From Nitrospirota bacterium (GTDB lineage Bacteria; Nitrospirota; Thermodesulfovibrionia; Thermodesulfovibrionales; UBA6898), in assembly GCA_016214855.1 (NCBI GenBank), contig JACRMT010000013.1, positions 1-64,000 on the forward strand: DNA of 64,000 bases. The letters run 5' to 3'. Under the pieces are notes generated by a model. It worked only from the letters and a program-made list of their open reading frames with translations. It had not been told where the DNA came from and made no database searches. Below, piece by piece: positions 8,341 to 17,354 of the stretch (its first letter is position 1; the number at the start of each line of letters is the position of its first letter). Made by a program: the position numbers and the translations under genes.

Positions 8341-8610
8341 TCACAGTTGTCGCAATAGTTTATCGTAATCAGAATGAATGCCAATCCAGAACCAGATTAT
8401 ATCTGCTTCCTGAATGATCCCGATGGCTCTATAGTCTTTGGAAATTCTTACTGAATAGACAGGGCGTGTAGAATGGACTTGTTTGAAATGCAAACTTGGA
8501 TAATACGGGTCTTCCTGAAATTGTTTATAAGCCTCCTTTGCCTGTTTTTGTATAAGTTCCGGCAATGTGGCATAGCACTTCCAAAAAGCCTCTGTAGTTC
8601 TTGAGTTCAC
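8341..8610 (-). CDS. RelE/ParE-type toxin
   Basis: An 89-aa basic protein with the RelE-fold pattern: an N-terminal helix, then HFKQVHSTRPVYSVRISKDYRAIG and a closing IIWFWIGIHSDYDKLL. RelE-like toxins usually cleave ribosome-bound mRNA. Its start codon overlaps the end of the upstream antitoxin by 4 bases, the standard translationally coupled pair. No truncation is seen. Confidence 0.8.
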   Translation of the reverse strand: MNSRTTEAFWKCYATLPELIQKQAKEAYKQFQEDPYYPSLHFKQVHSTRPVYSVRISKDYRAIGIIQEADIIWFWIGIHSDYDKLLRQL

Positions 8611-8825
8611 AGGCTATCAATGTTCAGCGATCTTGTTTTGCCTTTCTTGTGCGCTGCCAGAGCCTCGTCAGCGAGTTTATCAAGGACATCCTCCGATTCG
8701 GCAAACATTAGCTCCCACTTCTTTTCTGCCTCTAATTCTTCAAGCAGCCATTTTGCAATCGCGTTCTGATCCACAACCGGCAATCTGGACGCTTCTTTAA
8801 AGGCTTTTTCAAGCATTTTAGTCAT
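8607..8825 (-). CDS. Antitoxin partner of the RelE-like toxin
   Basis: A 72-aa acidic protein encoded directly upstream of the toxin with a 4-base overlap. It begins MTKMLEKAFKEASRLPVVDQ and contains the amphipathic ELEAEKKWELMFAESEDVLD stretch seen in small antitoxins that wrap RelE-type toxins. AGGAGG lies 7 bases before the ATG. No clear DNA-binding domain is visible, so autoregulation may need the complex. Confidence 0.75.
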   Translation of the reverse strand: MTKMLEKAFKEASRLPVVDQNAIAKWLLEELEAEKKWELMFAESEDVLDKLADEALAAHKKGKTRSLNIDSL

Positions 8826-8937
8826 TTGTTCACCTCCTGCTCTTGTTTTTATTCTATCACGCCTTTCTCGTTCAATAATAGGTCCTCAAGCCGAGTATCT
8901 ATTAACCTAACGCCTTTGCCGCCTTGAATGTATCAAT

Positions 8938-10155
8938 ATGATATCCTTAATAATGCATAAAGACCATGAGCTTGCCACTCCCTTCTTCATACTCTGCATC
9001 ACCGGCTTTCTGGCGATCTTCAGCTCGACGATCTCAAAGAGCCCGGTGCTGCCGCTCTTTGCGACGCATCTCGGCGCAGGGCCCTCAGGGGTCGGCATGG
9101 TGGCCGCTGTCTCTGCCTTCACCGGGATCATTGCGAGCATCCCTGCAGGCATGCTCTCTGACCGATGGGGCAGGAAGCGGATGCTGGTCATCTCATCCGT
9201 GGTATTTGGCACAGCGCCTTTTCTCTATCTGTTCGTTACCACTATATGGCAATTGGCGATCGTCCGGTTTTATCACGGCTTTGCAACAGCCTTATTTATC
9301 CCTGTCTCTATGGCCCTCATCTCGGACATGTTCAGCAATAAACGTGGAGAACGACTCGGCTGGTTCTCGACATCAACACTTCTTGGCAGATTTGGAGCTC
9401 CGATCGCAGGAGGGACCCTATTGGGCGTCTTTGCTGGTGATCCTGATGTCAGTTTCAGGGCAGTCTATCTTGTCTGCGGAGCTGCAGGGGCATTAACACT
9501 GCTGCTTTCTTTCAGGATACCGGCAACTCATGAGAAAAGCAGAACTCAGCAGAGCTGGACTGAAACCCTGCTGGCCTTCAGGTCAGTGGTATCCCATCGC
9601 GCCATACTTATTACCGCTTTGGTCGAGGCAGCGATCCTCTTTGCGTACGGCACCTTCGAGACATTTATCCCTCTTTATGCGAGAGAGCATGGCATCAGCA
9701 CATACGAGATCGGCATATTTCTCTCATCCCAGGTTATCACGCTGGCGATCACAAAACCCGTCATGGGGAGATTTTCAGACAGGCATGGAAGGAGACCTCA
9801 GATCATCGCAGGAGCGCTGTTAGGTGCACTCTCCATAGCAGCCTTTTCCCTTGCCTCATCATTTCTGCCCATGCTCGCCTTCAGCATACTCTTCGGCCTG
9901 AGCCTTTCTGTTGTCACATCCGCGACGTCCGCATATATAGCAGATCTTTCCCGAAAAGAGACCCACGGTTCAGCCATGGGCCTCCTCGGATCTGTCATGG
10001 ACATCGGCCACACCACAGGGCCTCTTGCAGCAGGGATCGTAGCCTCATCCTTTGGCTACAGGATCTCTTTTGTGAGCGCTTCCGTTGTTTTGATCCTGGC
10101 CTCTTCATTATTCTCAGTTACGATGCTTAACTCCCGTCACGAAACTAACCCGTAA
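8938..10155 (+). CDS. MFS transporter (paralogue of the gene at 5964)
   Basis: A 405-aa, about 12-helix transporter. It carries GMLSDRWGRKRMLVIS in the first half and GRFSDRHGRRPQII in the second, both the classic MFS loop motif. It shares SPVLPLFATHLGAG and DIGHTTGPLAAG with the MFS gene 3 kb upstream, so the two are probably an old duplication. The start could be 8938 or the ATG at 8953 (MHKDHELATP); neither has a good ribosome binding site. Its stop codon abuts the stop of the converging CDF-like gene with no gap. Substrate unknown. Confidence 0.83.
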   Translation: MISLIMHKDHELATPFFILCITGFLAIFSSTISKSPVLPLFATHLGAGPSGVGMVAAVSAFTGIIASIPAGMLSDRWGRKRMLVISSVVFGTAPFLYLFVTTIWQLAIVRFYHGFATALFIPVSMALISDMFSNKRGERLGWFSTSTLLGRFGAPIAGGTLLGVFAGDPDVSFRAVYLVCGAAGALTLLLSFRIPATHEKSRTQQSWTETLLAFRSVVSHRAILITALVEAAILFAYGTFETFIPLYAREHGISTYEIGIFLSSQVITLAITKPVMGRFSDRHGRRPQIIAGALLGALSIAAFSLASSFLPMLAFSILFGLSLSVVTSATSAYIADLSRKETHGSAMGLLGSVMDIGHTTGPLAAGIVASSFGYRISFVSASVVLILASSLFSVTMLNSRHETNP

Positions 10156-10821
10156 TTATTCGCAGCCGCCCTGACACGAGCACGTTAAAATACCCTTTGA
10201 CTTTTCGAGCGCCTCACGTCCTTCTCTGAACGACAGAAGAGCGATGCCGAGTGCACCGAAGGAATCGAGCATGCCTATGCCTGTGAGTTCATAACCTATG
10301 CTTGAAATTAGGAGAACACCGGAAAGGTACATGCATGCCCGCGTACAATTGGCATCAGCGATAAGCGCCTGGGAATTGAACTGTCTGCCGATCTTCAACT
10401 TATAATGAATGAGCAGCCACATCGAAAGGATCGAGATGCCTGCTACTATTATGCCCCAGAAAGTGGTCACAGGCCTGTTCCCCTGGTAGAGATTGACAGA
10501 GGCAGTTGCGATCAGTCCGGCAGTCAGGATATAGAAAGCAGCCCCGGTGACCCTCAGTGCTGTTCTTTCAAAGGCATCATGACTTTCACTGCCCGTCTGC
10601 CTCATCCGACGGATCATGTGCCAAATCCCGAACCCTGAGATCACTTCAACAAAGGAATCGATGCCGAAGCCGAAAAGTGCGATCGTTCCGTCTTCATACC
10701 CGAAGAAGACAGAGACAATGCCTTCGATGAGATTATAGAAAATAGTAATGAGTGCGAGGGCGTTTGCCCAGCGGTAAAAAGTGTTTTGCTGTGCGTCCGG
10801 ACGGAATGTAATTGTTTCCAT
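10156..10821 (-). CDS. Cation diffusion facilitator-like transporter
   Basis: A 221-aa membrane protein with five to six helices and the partial CDF pattern: an acidic pair in FGIDSFVEVISG in helix 2 and an Asp in ALIADANCTR around helix 5. CDF proteins export Zn, Co, Fe or related ions. It is shorter than full CDF proteins and lacks the cytoplasmic C-terminal domain; the tail instead ends in a small Cys cluster (CSCQGGCE) that could bind metal. I chose the ATG at 10821 (METITFRPD) over an upstream ATG at 10878, which would add a hydrophilic stretch with no family match. It diverges from the metal-efflux operon at 10898, which supports a metal role. Confidence 0.72.
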   Translation of the reverse strand: METITFRPDAQQNTFYRWANALALITIFYNLIEGIVSVFFGYEDGTIALFGFGIDSFVEVISGFGIWHMIRRMRQTGSESHDAFERTALRVTGAAFYILTAGLIATASVNLYQGNRPVTTFWGIIVAGISILSMWLLIHYKLKIGRQFNSQALIADANCTRACMYLSGVLLISSIGYELTGIGMLDSFGALGIALLSFREGREALEKSKGILTCSCQGGCE

Positions 10822-10897
10822 ACAGTTATCGTAACATATGACTTTGCATGCGGATCCGGATATTGACTGTTTGTTCAAGATTCCGTTAGATTAAACC

Positions 10898-11299
10898 ATG
10901 AACAGGGCACTGCATCTGAGATCTATACCGGCAGGAATTATACTGATATTATTCCTCGTCGCGTCGTTCTTTGGGTCCGAGGGAACGCTCCTCTGCTTCG
11001 GAAAAGACGGGCATGTTGCGGTAGAGTTCGTTGATACCTGCAATGGGTCGGGATTCGGATCGCAGCTTGCGGAAACGGAAAGCGATTCCTGCGGACCCTG
11101 TAAAGATGTCCAATTCTTCAGCAGCCCGGCTTATACAAGAAGTGCTTCACATAGTACGCAGACACTCCCACTGATCTCTTCATCTCCAGTGTTGCCATCA
11201 TTGCCGCTGGATGAGTATTCCAATAACCCTGTAATTCTTCCATTATCTTCTCATCATAAAGCTCTCGCCAGTCTGCATTCCGTTATTCTTCTGATCTGA
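10898..11299 (+). CDS. Small exported protein at the head of the efflux operon (unknown)
   Basis: A 133-aa protein with a clear N-terminal export helix (about residues 12-29). The mature part has spaced cysteines (LLCFGKDGH, DTCNG, SCGPCKD) followed by a Ser/Pro-rich tail. The CxxC and scattered Cys/His residues suggest metal binding in the periplasm. Small exported proteins of this sort are often found beside CusCBA/CzcCBA-type systems. I do not recognise a named family. It lies 84 bases before the TolC gene, with a hairpin-plus-T-run between them. Confidence 0.6.
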   Translation: MNRALHLRSIPAGIILILFLVASFFGSEGTLLCFGKDGHVAVEFVDTCNGSGFGSQLAETESDSCGPCKDVQFFSSPAYTRSASHSTQTLPLISSSPVLPSLPLDEYSNNPVILPLSSHHKALASLHSVILLI

Positions 11300-11311
11300 G
11301 AAGCCTCCTTT

Positions 11312-11352
11312 CCCCGTCCCGCTATATTTGAACGGGGACGTCTGTTTTTTAT
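11312..11352 (+). terminator. Candidate intrinsic terminator or attenuator before the TolC gene
   Basis: CCCCGT (11312-11317) pairs with ACGGGG (11332-11337) across a 14-base loop. A run of six T begins a few bases later at 11345. Placed between the small exported protein and the TolC gene, it could end the first transcript or attenuate read-through into the pump genes. Confidence 0.5.
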
Positions 11353-11383
11353 TCGCTTAGTCCACTAAGGAGGCTACTATCTC

Positions 11384-12637
11384 ATGAATCGAATTTACTC
11401 TATTGTTATTGTTTTATATGCGTTATGCATCAGCGCATCGCCTGCTGCTGCAATCGAACCAAAAGACTTGACGCTTGAGCAGGCGGTCGCCCTCGCCCTT
11501 GGGAAAAACCCTGACCTCCAGAATCTCAGGCTCGAAGAAGAATCCGCAAAGGGTCTAAATGAAAGGGCGCGGCTTCTGCTCATCAATAACCCTACAATCG
11601 AAGGCAATGTCTCGAAGAAAGACAGGCCAGAAGAGGAAGGCGGCGGCAAGTTCACAAACTATGGATTCAAACTCTCCCAGGAATTCGAGGTCGCAGGGCA
11701 ACGCGGGACAAGGATCGATGTTGCTGAAAAAGAGCTTGCAAAAGTGAAGTCGGAAATAAGGGACAGAGTGAGAATTTTGATTGCAGATGTGAAAGACGCC
11801 TTCACTAAGACGCTCGCGCTAACGAAAAAGGGTAGCCTTGCGCGGGAGATCGTAAACTTGCAGGAGGAACTCCTCGGATACACAAAGATCAAGTTCCAGG
11901 CCGGAGATGTCTCGGGACTGGATGTTAATCTTGCAGAAGTTGAACTGAGCAAGGCAAAAAAAGAGCTTCTTCTGGCGCAGCGGGAATACAGGGAATCTCT
12001 GCTTGCGTTGCAGGGGATCATCGGCTTATCGCCTGATATGTCCTTTGCTATACAAGGCGATCTGCCATCAGAAGTCCCGCAGCTGCCTGACAGAGACGCC
12101 CTGAAAACGTTGGCTCTTTCCCATCGGCCTGACTCAAAGGCGAGTGTATTTGAGATGGAAAAGACAGAGTCTGCGCTGAAACTGGTAAAGAAGGAAGCCT
12201 TTCCGAATATAACGCTGTCAGGGTTTTATGACAGAGATGAACGTCGAAATGTTGCAGGCCTGGAGATTTCGATCCCCCTTCCCTTCTTTGACAGGAAGCA
12301 GGCTGAAAAGAAGGAGGCCTTTGCAAAAGCAGAAGGGGCAAAGATAAAAGCAGCGGGCCTGAAAAAGACCATTGAGAGAGAGATTGATCAGGCCTTCAAT
12401 GACATCACATCTGCCATCGAGGAACTGTCACTCTTTAGAAAAGAGATACTGGTGAAAGCAGCCGAAAACCTTAAGCTGCTGAACCTCGCATTCAGGGAAG
12501 GGAAGATCGGTTTCTTTGAAGTGCGGCTCGCGCAGAAGGACACCAACGAGGCACAGTTAGCCTATATTGAAGCACAGACGAGAACACAACTCGCTCTAAA
12601 TGCGATTGAAAAGACCACGGGAGGTGCAGTGAAATGA
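11384..12637 (+). CDS. TolC-family outer membrane efflux protein
   Basis: A 417-aa outer-membrane channel component. A signal peptide (about residues 1-23, ending PAAA) is followed by the two-fold repeated TolC architecture of long coiled helices rich in Lys, Glu and Leu, for example LTLEQAVALALGKNPDLQN at the start and LNLAFREGKIGFFEVRLAQK near the end. It would connect the RND pump and adaptor to the outside. AAGGAGG lies upstream of the ATG. Its stop overlaps the adaptor start as ATGA. Confidence 0.9.
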   Translation: MNRIYSIVIVLYALCISASPAAAIEPKDLTLEQAVALALGKNPDLQNLRLEEESAKGLNERARLLLINNPTIEGNVSKKDRPEEEGGGKFTNYGFKLSQEFEVAGQRGTRIDVAEKELAKVKSEIRDRVRILIADVKDAFTKTLALTKKGSLAREIVNLQEELLGYTKIKFQAGDVSGLDVNLAEVELSKAKKELLLAQREYRESLLALQGIIGLSPDMSFAIQGDLPSEVPQLPDRDALKTLALSHRPDSKASVFEMEKTESALKLVKKEAFPNITLSGFYDRDERRNVAGLEISIPLPFFDRKQAEKKEAFAKAEGAKIKAAGLKKTIEREIDQAFNDITSAIEELSLFRKEILVKAAENLKLLNLAFREGKIGFFEVRLAQKDTNEAQLAYIEAQTRTQLALNAIEKTTGGAVK

Positions 12638-14055
12638 TTATACGGAAAAAAACTAAAGGGCCGAGAATTAAAACTACATCAATTCATAAAATCCCTCCTA
12701 TCCTCCCTTTGTCAAAGGGAGGAATTAGTGACCCCTCTTTGACAAAGAGGGGCGAGGAGAGATTTGTTCAATGCAAATCCTATGTCAAGACTGTCAATAA
12801 CTTTAGATACAATCTGCTTGCGATACTTCTTATTGTTCTGGGTGCAGCGGTATTGACCGCAGGATGCGGAAAAAAGGAAGCGCCAAAAGAAGATAAAAAA
12901 GCAGCGGTCGAGGAGAAGAAAGAAGCCGGACACGAAGGCGAACGCAAAGATGAACATGAGGGTGAGCACGAAGGCGAAGGGCCCGACGTTGTGACGCTGT
13001 CGCCTGAAAAGCAGAAGACCTCGGGAATAGAGGTAAAGCAAGTTGCGCTTGAACATGCTGCTGTTCCCTTATCCGCAACTGCTGCTATTGAGATGAATAT
13101 GGACCGGTCTGCGAAGATCAGCCCAAGGGTGACAGGAAAGGCTGTCAGGATCATCGCATCACAGGGCGACAGGGTAAAGGCAGGACAGGCCCTTGCCTGG
13201 CTCGACAGCGTGGAGCTTGACCAGACCTGGGCAGATCATATCAAGGCACAAGGCAGGGTTGAGCTTGCGAAGAGGAACCTCCAGCGCGAGGAAACCCTGT
13301 TTGAGAAGAAGGTATCGCCTGAAAAGGATGTCCTGAAAGCGAGGCAGGAACTGGGAGAGGCAGAGGCTGACCTCAACCTTGCAAAGGAACGCTTCAGGCT
13401 GCTCGGCGTCGAGGTCTCCCAGTTCGGAACTGCAAAGGGCAATGGAAACCACCCTCTTATTCCGGTCACGAGTCCAGTGAGCGGTGTGGTGCTTGAAAAG
13501 ACAGTCGCCCAGGGAGAGATGGTCAATTCCGAAAAAACGCTCTTTACGATTGCTGACCTTTCAACGCTATGGGTGGTGATCGATATCTACGAAAAAGACA
13601 TTTCCCATCTCAGGCTCGGTACCGGGGTAAAGGTGTCAGTTACGGCGTTTCCTGACAAGACCTTCAGAGGTAAGATCGCCTATATCAGCGACGTAGTCGA
13701 CGAAAAGACAAGGACCGAAAAAGCGAGGGTAACAATAGACAACTCAAGTGGACTACTCAAACCCGGCATGTTTGCGACCGTGCTGACCGAGGCCACAAGC
13801 GGCGGGACCGAAGAACTTATTGCTCTTCCTGAAGAGGCAGTCGTTGTCGACGGGACAAAGAGATATGTTTTTATTCAAACCGCTCCGGCGCAGTTCAAAA
13901 GAAGAGAGATAGTTACGGGAAGGACACTTGGAAACCGGATGGAAGTTACATCAGGACTCAAGGTGGGAGAAATAGTTGCCGTCAAAGGGGCCTTTATCCT
14001 CAAATCGGAACTGAAGAAAGGCGAAATCGTCGACGAACATGGCCATGGCAAGTGA
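12634..14055 (+). CDS. cusB: RND efflux periplasmic adaptor (CusB-like lipoprotein), with a repeat in its N-terminus
   Basis: A 473-aa adaptor that would bridge the CusA-like pump and the TolC channel. From about residue 125 the HlyD/CusB fold is clear: a lipoyl-like half RVTGKAVRIIASQGDRVKAG, a helical hairpin (about 185-250), then PVTSPVSGVVLEKTVAQGE and a beta-barrel. A lipobox LTAGC puts the lipidated Cys at residue 78, which is late. Residues 16-47 are encoded by a family A repeat (12681-12774), so the export segment (59-77) is preceded by about 58 extra residues. No ATG exists between the repeat and the export helix, so 12634 (overlapping the TolC stop) is the only standard start. A Glu/His-rich stretch (about 95-120) could bind metal. 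Confidence 0.85.
   Translation: MIIRKKTKGPRIKTTSIHKIPPILPLSKGGISDPSLTKRGEERFVQCKSYVKTVNNFRYNLLAILLIVLGAAVLTAGCGKKEAPKEDKKAAVEEKKEAGHEGERKDEHEGEHEGEGPDVVTLSPEKQKTSGIEVKQVALEHAAVPLSATAAIEMNMDRSAKISPRVTGKAVRIIASQGDRVKAGQALAWLDSVELDQTWADHIKAQGRVELAKRNLQREETLFEKKVSPEKDVLKARQELGEAEADLNLAKERFRLLGVEVSQFGTAKGNGNHPLIPVTSPVSGVVLEKTVAQGEMVNSEKTLFTIADLSTLWVVIDIYEKDISHLRLGTGVKVSVTAFPDKTFRGKIAYISDVVDEKTRTEKARVTIDNSSGLLKPGMFATVLTEATSGGTEELIALPEEAVVVDGTKRYVFIQTAPAQFKRREIVTGRTLGNRMEVTSGLKVGEIVAVKGAFILKSELKKGEIVDEHGHGK
12681..12774. repeat. Family A double-hairpin repeat, copy 3, inside the adaptor gene
   Basis: Same arms as the other copies (ATAAAATCCCTCC, two palindromes, GGAGAGATTTG, CAATGCA), but here the element is read in frame. 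It encodes peptides such as PPILPLSKGG and SLTKRGEERF between the start codon and the lipoprotein signal. The frame stays open across the whole element. Confidence 0.9.
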
Positions 14056-14194
14056 ATGGACAGCAAGCGCATTACCCGTGGTCTTACCACGAGGTTAGCG
14101 AGCGCATAACAATGAAAGCATTCCTTACATTAGATTCCCTGCAGTCTTGGTGCAGGGAAGATCAATTATGCATTATTAACGGGAGATATTCGCT
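14056..14194 (+). other. Spacer with two hairpins between adaptor and pump genes
   Basis: The 139-bp spacer holds a short hairpin CGTGG-TCTTA-CCACG (14077-14091) and a 7-bp stem CCCTGCA/TGCAGGG (14138-14157). Neither is followed by a T-run, so they look more like mRNA-stability or processing structures than terminators. The pump gene start has GGGAGA upstream. Confidence 0.4.
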
Positions 14195-17100
14195 ATGTTA
14201 GAAAAACTTATCACATATACGTTAAAGCAGAAAGGAATGGTCATATTTCTTTCGCTGCTGATTATAATCTTTGGACTGTATTCATATCTGCAATTGCCGA
14301 TCGACGCCTTCCCGGATGTAACAAACATTCAGGTTGAAGTAGTAAGTCATGCGGATGGCCTCTCTGCCGCAGAAATCGAGAGAAATGTAACATACCCGAT
14401 TGAAATGGCAATGCGCGGCTTGCCGGACCTTGAACAGATGCGTTCCGTTACAAAATTTGGGCTCTCAATCGTTACAATCGTATTTAAAGATAATGTTGAT
14501 ATTTATTTTGCGCGGCAATTGGTATTCGAACGCCTGGCGGAGGCGAGAGAAAAGGTCCCCAAAGGCGTTGAAATTGCTATGGGACCGATCGGTACGGCAA
14601 TGGGTGAAATTTATCAATATACCCTTGAAGGAAAAATGCCGAACGATCCGCTTCAGAAAATAGCTTACCTTACAAACCTCAGAACAATTCAGGAGTGGAT
14701 TATCACACCGCAGTTGAAAAATGTTCCAGGAGTAAATGAAATAAATTCTTTTGGGGGGTATTTTAAACAATACCAGGTAATCGTATCGCCGTACAAAATG
14801 CTGCAACATGCAGTGACCGTAGACGATGTTTACTCGGCCATTGGCAGCAACAATGAGAACGTCGGAGGTAACATTCTCGAGCGAGGCACTGATCAATACA
14901 TTGTCCGCGGTGTCGGCTTGATCAAGAATGTCAGCGACATAGAAAATATTCTCCTGAAATCCCAACACGGCACGCCTACATACATACGCGATGTCGCCCA
15001 AGTGAAGATTGGCGAGGCCGTACGTATGGGCGCGGCCATTAAAAACGGCAAAGATGAAGCTGTTGGTGGAATCGTCATGATGCTGCGCGGAGAAAACAGC
15101 CGTGACGTAGTGCGCCGGGTGAAGGAAAAAGTCAGAGAAATCAATGAAAACAATGTCCTTCCCGAGGGCATCAAACTCGTTTCCTATTACGATAGAAGCG
15201 ATATTGTGAACGCAAGCGTCAGCACGGTAAACAAAGCGCTGATTGAAGGCTCTCTTCTTGTCCTTATTGTGCTTTATTTAATGCTGAACAGTTTCAGGGG
15301 AAGTCTTGTAGTTCTTATTGCCTTACCTCTTTCGCTGCTGGGTACATTTATTGTGATGAAGCTCGTTGGAATAAGCGCAAATCTGATGTCTCTCGGTGGT
15401 CTGGCAATTTCGATCGGCATGATAATAGACACGACCATAATCCAGGTTGAAAACGTGCAGCGACACTTAAGCGAAGAGGGCAATCGACATCCTGAATTAT
15501 TCACCGTGCTGAAAGCAGTGATGGAAGTCAGAAAACCGAGCATATTCGGCGAACTTATTATTGCGATCACGTTTATACCTATTATTTCTCTGGAAGGGAT
15601 TGAAGGGAAGATGTTCAGCCCTCTGGCCATAACCGTAGCGATTGCGCTTCTTGCGTCCCTGTTCCTTTCCGTATTCGTTATTCCGGTCCTCTGCATACTG
15701 TTTTTGAAACCGCAGCCCGAAAAAGAAAGCTTTATCATGAAGCATGCAAACAGGCTGTATCTGCCTCTTCTTGAATATGCCATGCAGAAGAAAAAAGTAA
15801 TACTGGGTATAGCCGGTGTTCTATTGATAGCGTCTCTCTTTCTTGCAACAAGATTAGGGACTGAGTTTATACCGATAATGGATGAAGGCTCATTTGATAT
15901 GGATGTGTCCATGCTGCCCGGTGTTTCCCTTGCAACGGCGATGGAAGTGAATCGACAAGCTGCCGAAAAACTTAAGCAGTTTGATGAGCTGGATGTGGTG
16001 GTGTCCCGGACGGGACAGACCGGTGTTGCCCTAGATACCAGGGGGGCGGACAAGACTGGTTATGTCGGGATATTCAAACCAAAGAGCGAATGGAAACGGA
16101 ATGTTTCGAAGGAAGAATTGACCAATGAGATGAGAGAGTCTCTGGAGTCAATAGCCGGTATCACCTTCGGATTCAGCCAGCCGATTCAGTGCCGGATTGA
16201 TGAGCTTGTTGCTGGAACACGCGCGCAGCTGATTCTCAAGCTGTTTGGTGAAGATATTGACGTGTTGAGTGATAAATCGGCTGAAATTGCAAAAGTGCTT
16301 TCAACCATTAAGGGTGGGACCGATTTAAATGCGGAAAAGGTTTCAGGGCAGCCCTATCTGACAGTAAACATAGACCGAGCTAACATAGCACGGTATGGCT
16401 TGAATATCAGCGATGTTCAGAATGTAATCGAAATTGCTGTTGCCGGAAAATCAGCTACCAGGTTTTACGAAGAAAACCGCAGCTTCGATATATCGGTCCG
16501 CCTGCCTGAAGAAAAAAGGAATTCTCTGGAAGCTATCAGAAATCTGCTGGTCACCACAAAATCCGGGATGAATATTCCGCTCGAACAGTTAGCCGAAGTA
16601 AAAATGATCGAAGGCCCTGTCCAGATAAGCCGCCAGGACGGGGTAAGAAGGATCGGGATCGAGATGAATATAAGCGGCAGGGACATCGGCGGTTTTGTTG
16701 CTGAAGCAAAACAGAAGATAAAAGAGAAGGTCAAATTGCCGGCAGGTTATTACCTTACCTGGGGCGGACAGTTTGAGAACCAGCAGCGTGCCATGAAAAA
16801 ACTGATGATCATCGGGCCGGTTGCGATAGGGTTGATCCTGCTCCTCCTGTATGTCACCTTCCGCTCGATCCGCCTGGCGCTGCTGGTCATCTCCAACCTG
16901 CCATTTGCCCTGATCGGCGGTGTATTCGCGCTCTTCATATCCGGACAGTATCTCTCCGTTCCTGCGTCTGTGGGGTTTGTAGTCCTGTTTGGTGTTGCCG
17001 TGTTAAACGGACTGGTGCTGGTATCGCGCATCTCTCAGCTGCGGGAAGAAGGGCTTGATCTGCAGGGAGCCATCAGGAAGGGAAGTCTTGACAGATTACG

Positions 17101-17299
17101 CCCGGTGTTGATGACCGCATCTATAGCAATTTTCAGCTTGATCCCGATGCTGCTCGCCGGCGGAACAGGTTCTGAAATTCAAAAACCGCTTGCTACAGTC
17201 GTCGTGGGAGGATTGATTACTTCGACTCTGCTGACGCTGTTAATCATTCCTTCGGTTTACAGTTGGTTTGAAAAGAGAAAGATCGAAGCAGAAATGTAG
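14195..17299 (+). CDS. cusA: Heavy-metal RND pump, CusA/CzcA family
   Basis: A 1034-aa inner-membrane proton-driven pump. It shows the full RND layout: helix 1 at 13-31, a large periplasmic loop (QLPIDAFPDVTNIQVEV), helices 2-6 from about 340, a second periplasmic loop from about 560 (TEFIPIMDEGSFD), and the final helices from about 870. The proton-relay helix reads LAISIGMIIDTTIIQVEN (Asp412). This is closer to the IGxxxD form of CusA-type monovalent-metal pumps than to the DFG form of CzcA, so Cu/Ag export is favoured but not proven. It is full length for the family. It is followed at 55 bases by a PII-like gene. Confidence 0.9.
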   Translation: MLEKLITYTLKQKGMVIFLSLLIIIFGLYSYLQLPIDAFPDVTNIQVEVVSHADGLSAAEIERNVTYPIEMAMRGLPDLEQMRSVTKFGLSIVTIVFKDNVDIYFARQLVFERLAEAREKVPKGVEIAMGPIGTAMGEIYQYTLEGKMPNDPLQKIAYLTNLRTIQEWIITPQLKNVPGVNEINSFGGYFKQYQVIVSPYKMLQHAVTVDDVYSAIGSNNENVGGNILERGTDQYIVRGVGLIKNVSDIENILLKSQHGTPTYIRDVAQVKIGEAVRMGAAIKNGKDEAVGGIVMMLRGENSRDVVRRVKEKVREINENNVLPEGIKLVSYYDRSDIVNASVSTVNKALIEGSLLVLIVLYLMLNSFRGSLVVLIALPLSLLGTFIVMKLVGISANLMSLGGLAISIGMIIDTTIIQVENVQRHLSEEGNRHPELFTVLKAVMEVRKPSIFGELIIAITFIPIISLEGIEGKMFSPLAITVAIALLASLFLSVFVIPVLCILFLKPQPEKESFIMKHANRLYLPLLEYAMQKKKVILGIAGVLLIASLFLATRLGTEFIPIMDEGSFDMDVSMLPGVSLATAMEVNRQAAEKLKQFDELDVVVSRTGQTGVALDTRGADKTGYVGIFKPKSEWKRNVSKEELTNEMRESLESIAGITFGFSQPIQCRIDELVAGTRAQLILKLFGEDIDVLSDKSAEIAKVLSTIKGGTDLNAEKVSGQPYLTVNIDRANIARYGLNISDVQNVIEIAVAGKSATRFYEENRSFDISVRLPEEKRNSLEAIRNLLVTTKSGMNIPLEQLAEVKMIEGPVQISRQDGVRRIGIEMNISGRDIGGFVAEAKQKIKEKVKLPAGYYLTWGGQFENQQRAMKKLMIIGPVAIGLILLLLYVTFRSIRLALLVISNLPFALIGGVFALFISGQYLSVPASVGFVVLFGVAVLNGLVLVSRISQLREEGLDLQGAIRKGSLDRLRPVLMTASIAIFSLIPMLLAGGTGSEIQKPLATVVVGGLITSTLLTLLIIPSVYSWFEKRKIEAEM

Positions 17300-17354
17300 A
17301 AGCATTGGCCTATCTGTATAAGGCCTGTCAACAAAAACTCATAAGGAGAATTGC

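Noticed and set aside
15274-16053. Minus-strand open frame of 259 codons opposite the CusA-like gene
   Set aside because: It is long only because the pump gene is. There is no start context or recognisable domain, while the plus-strand protein is a full RND pump.
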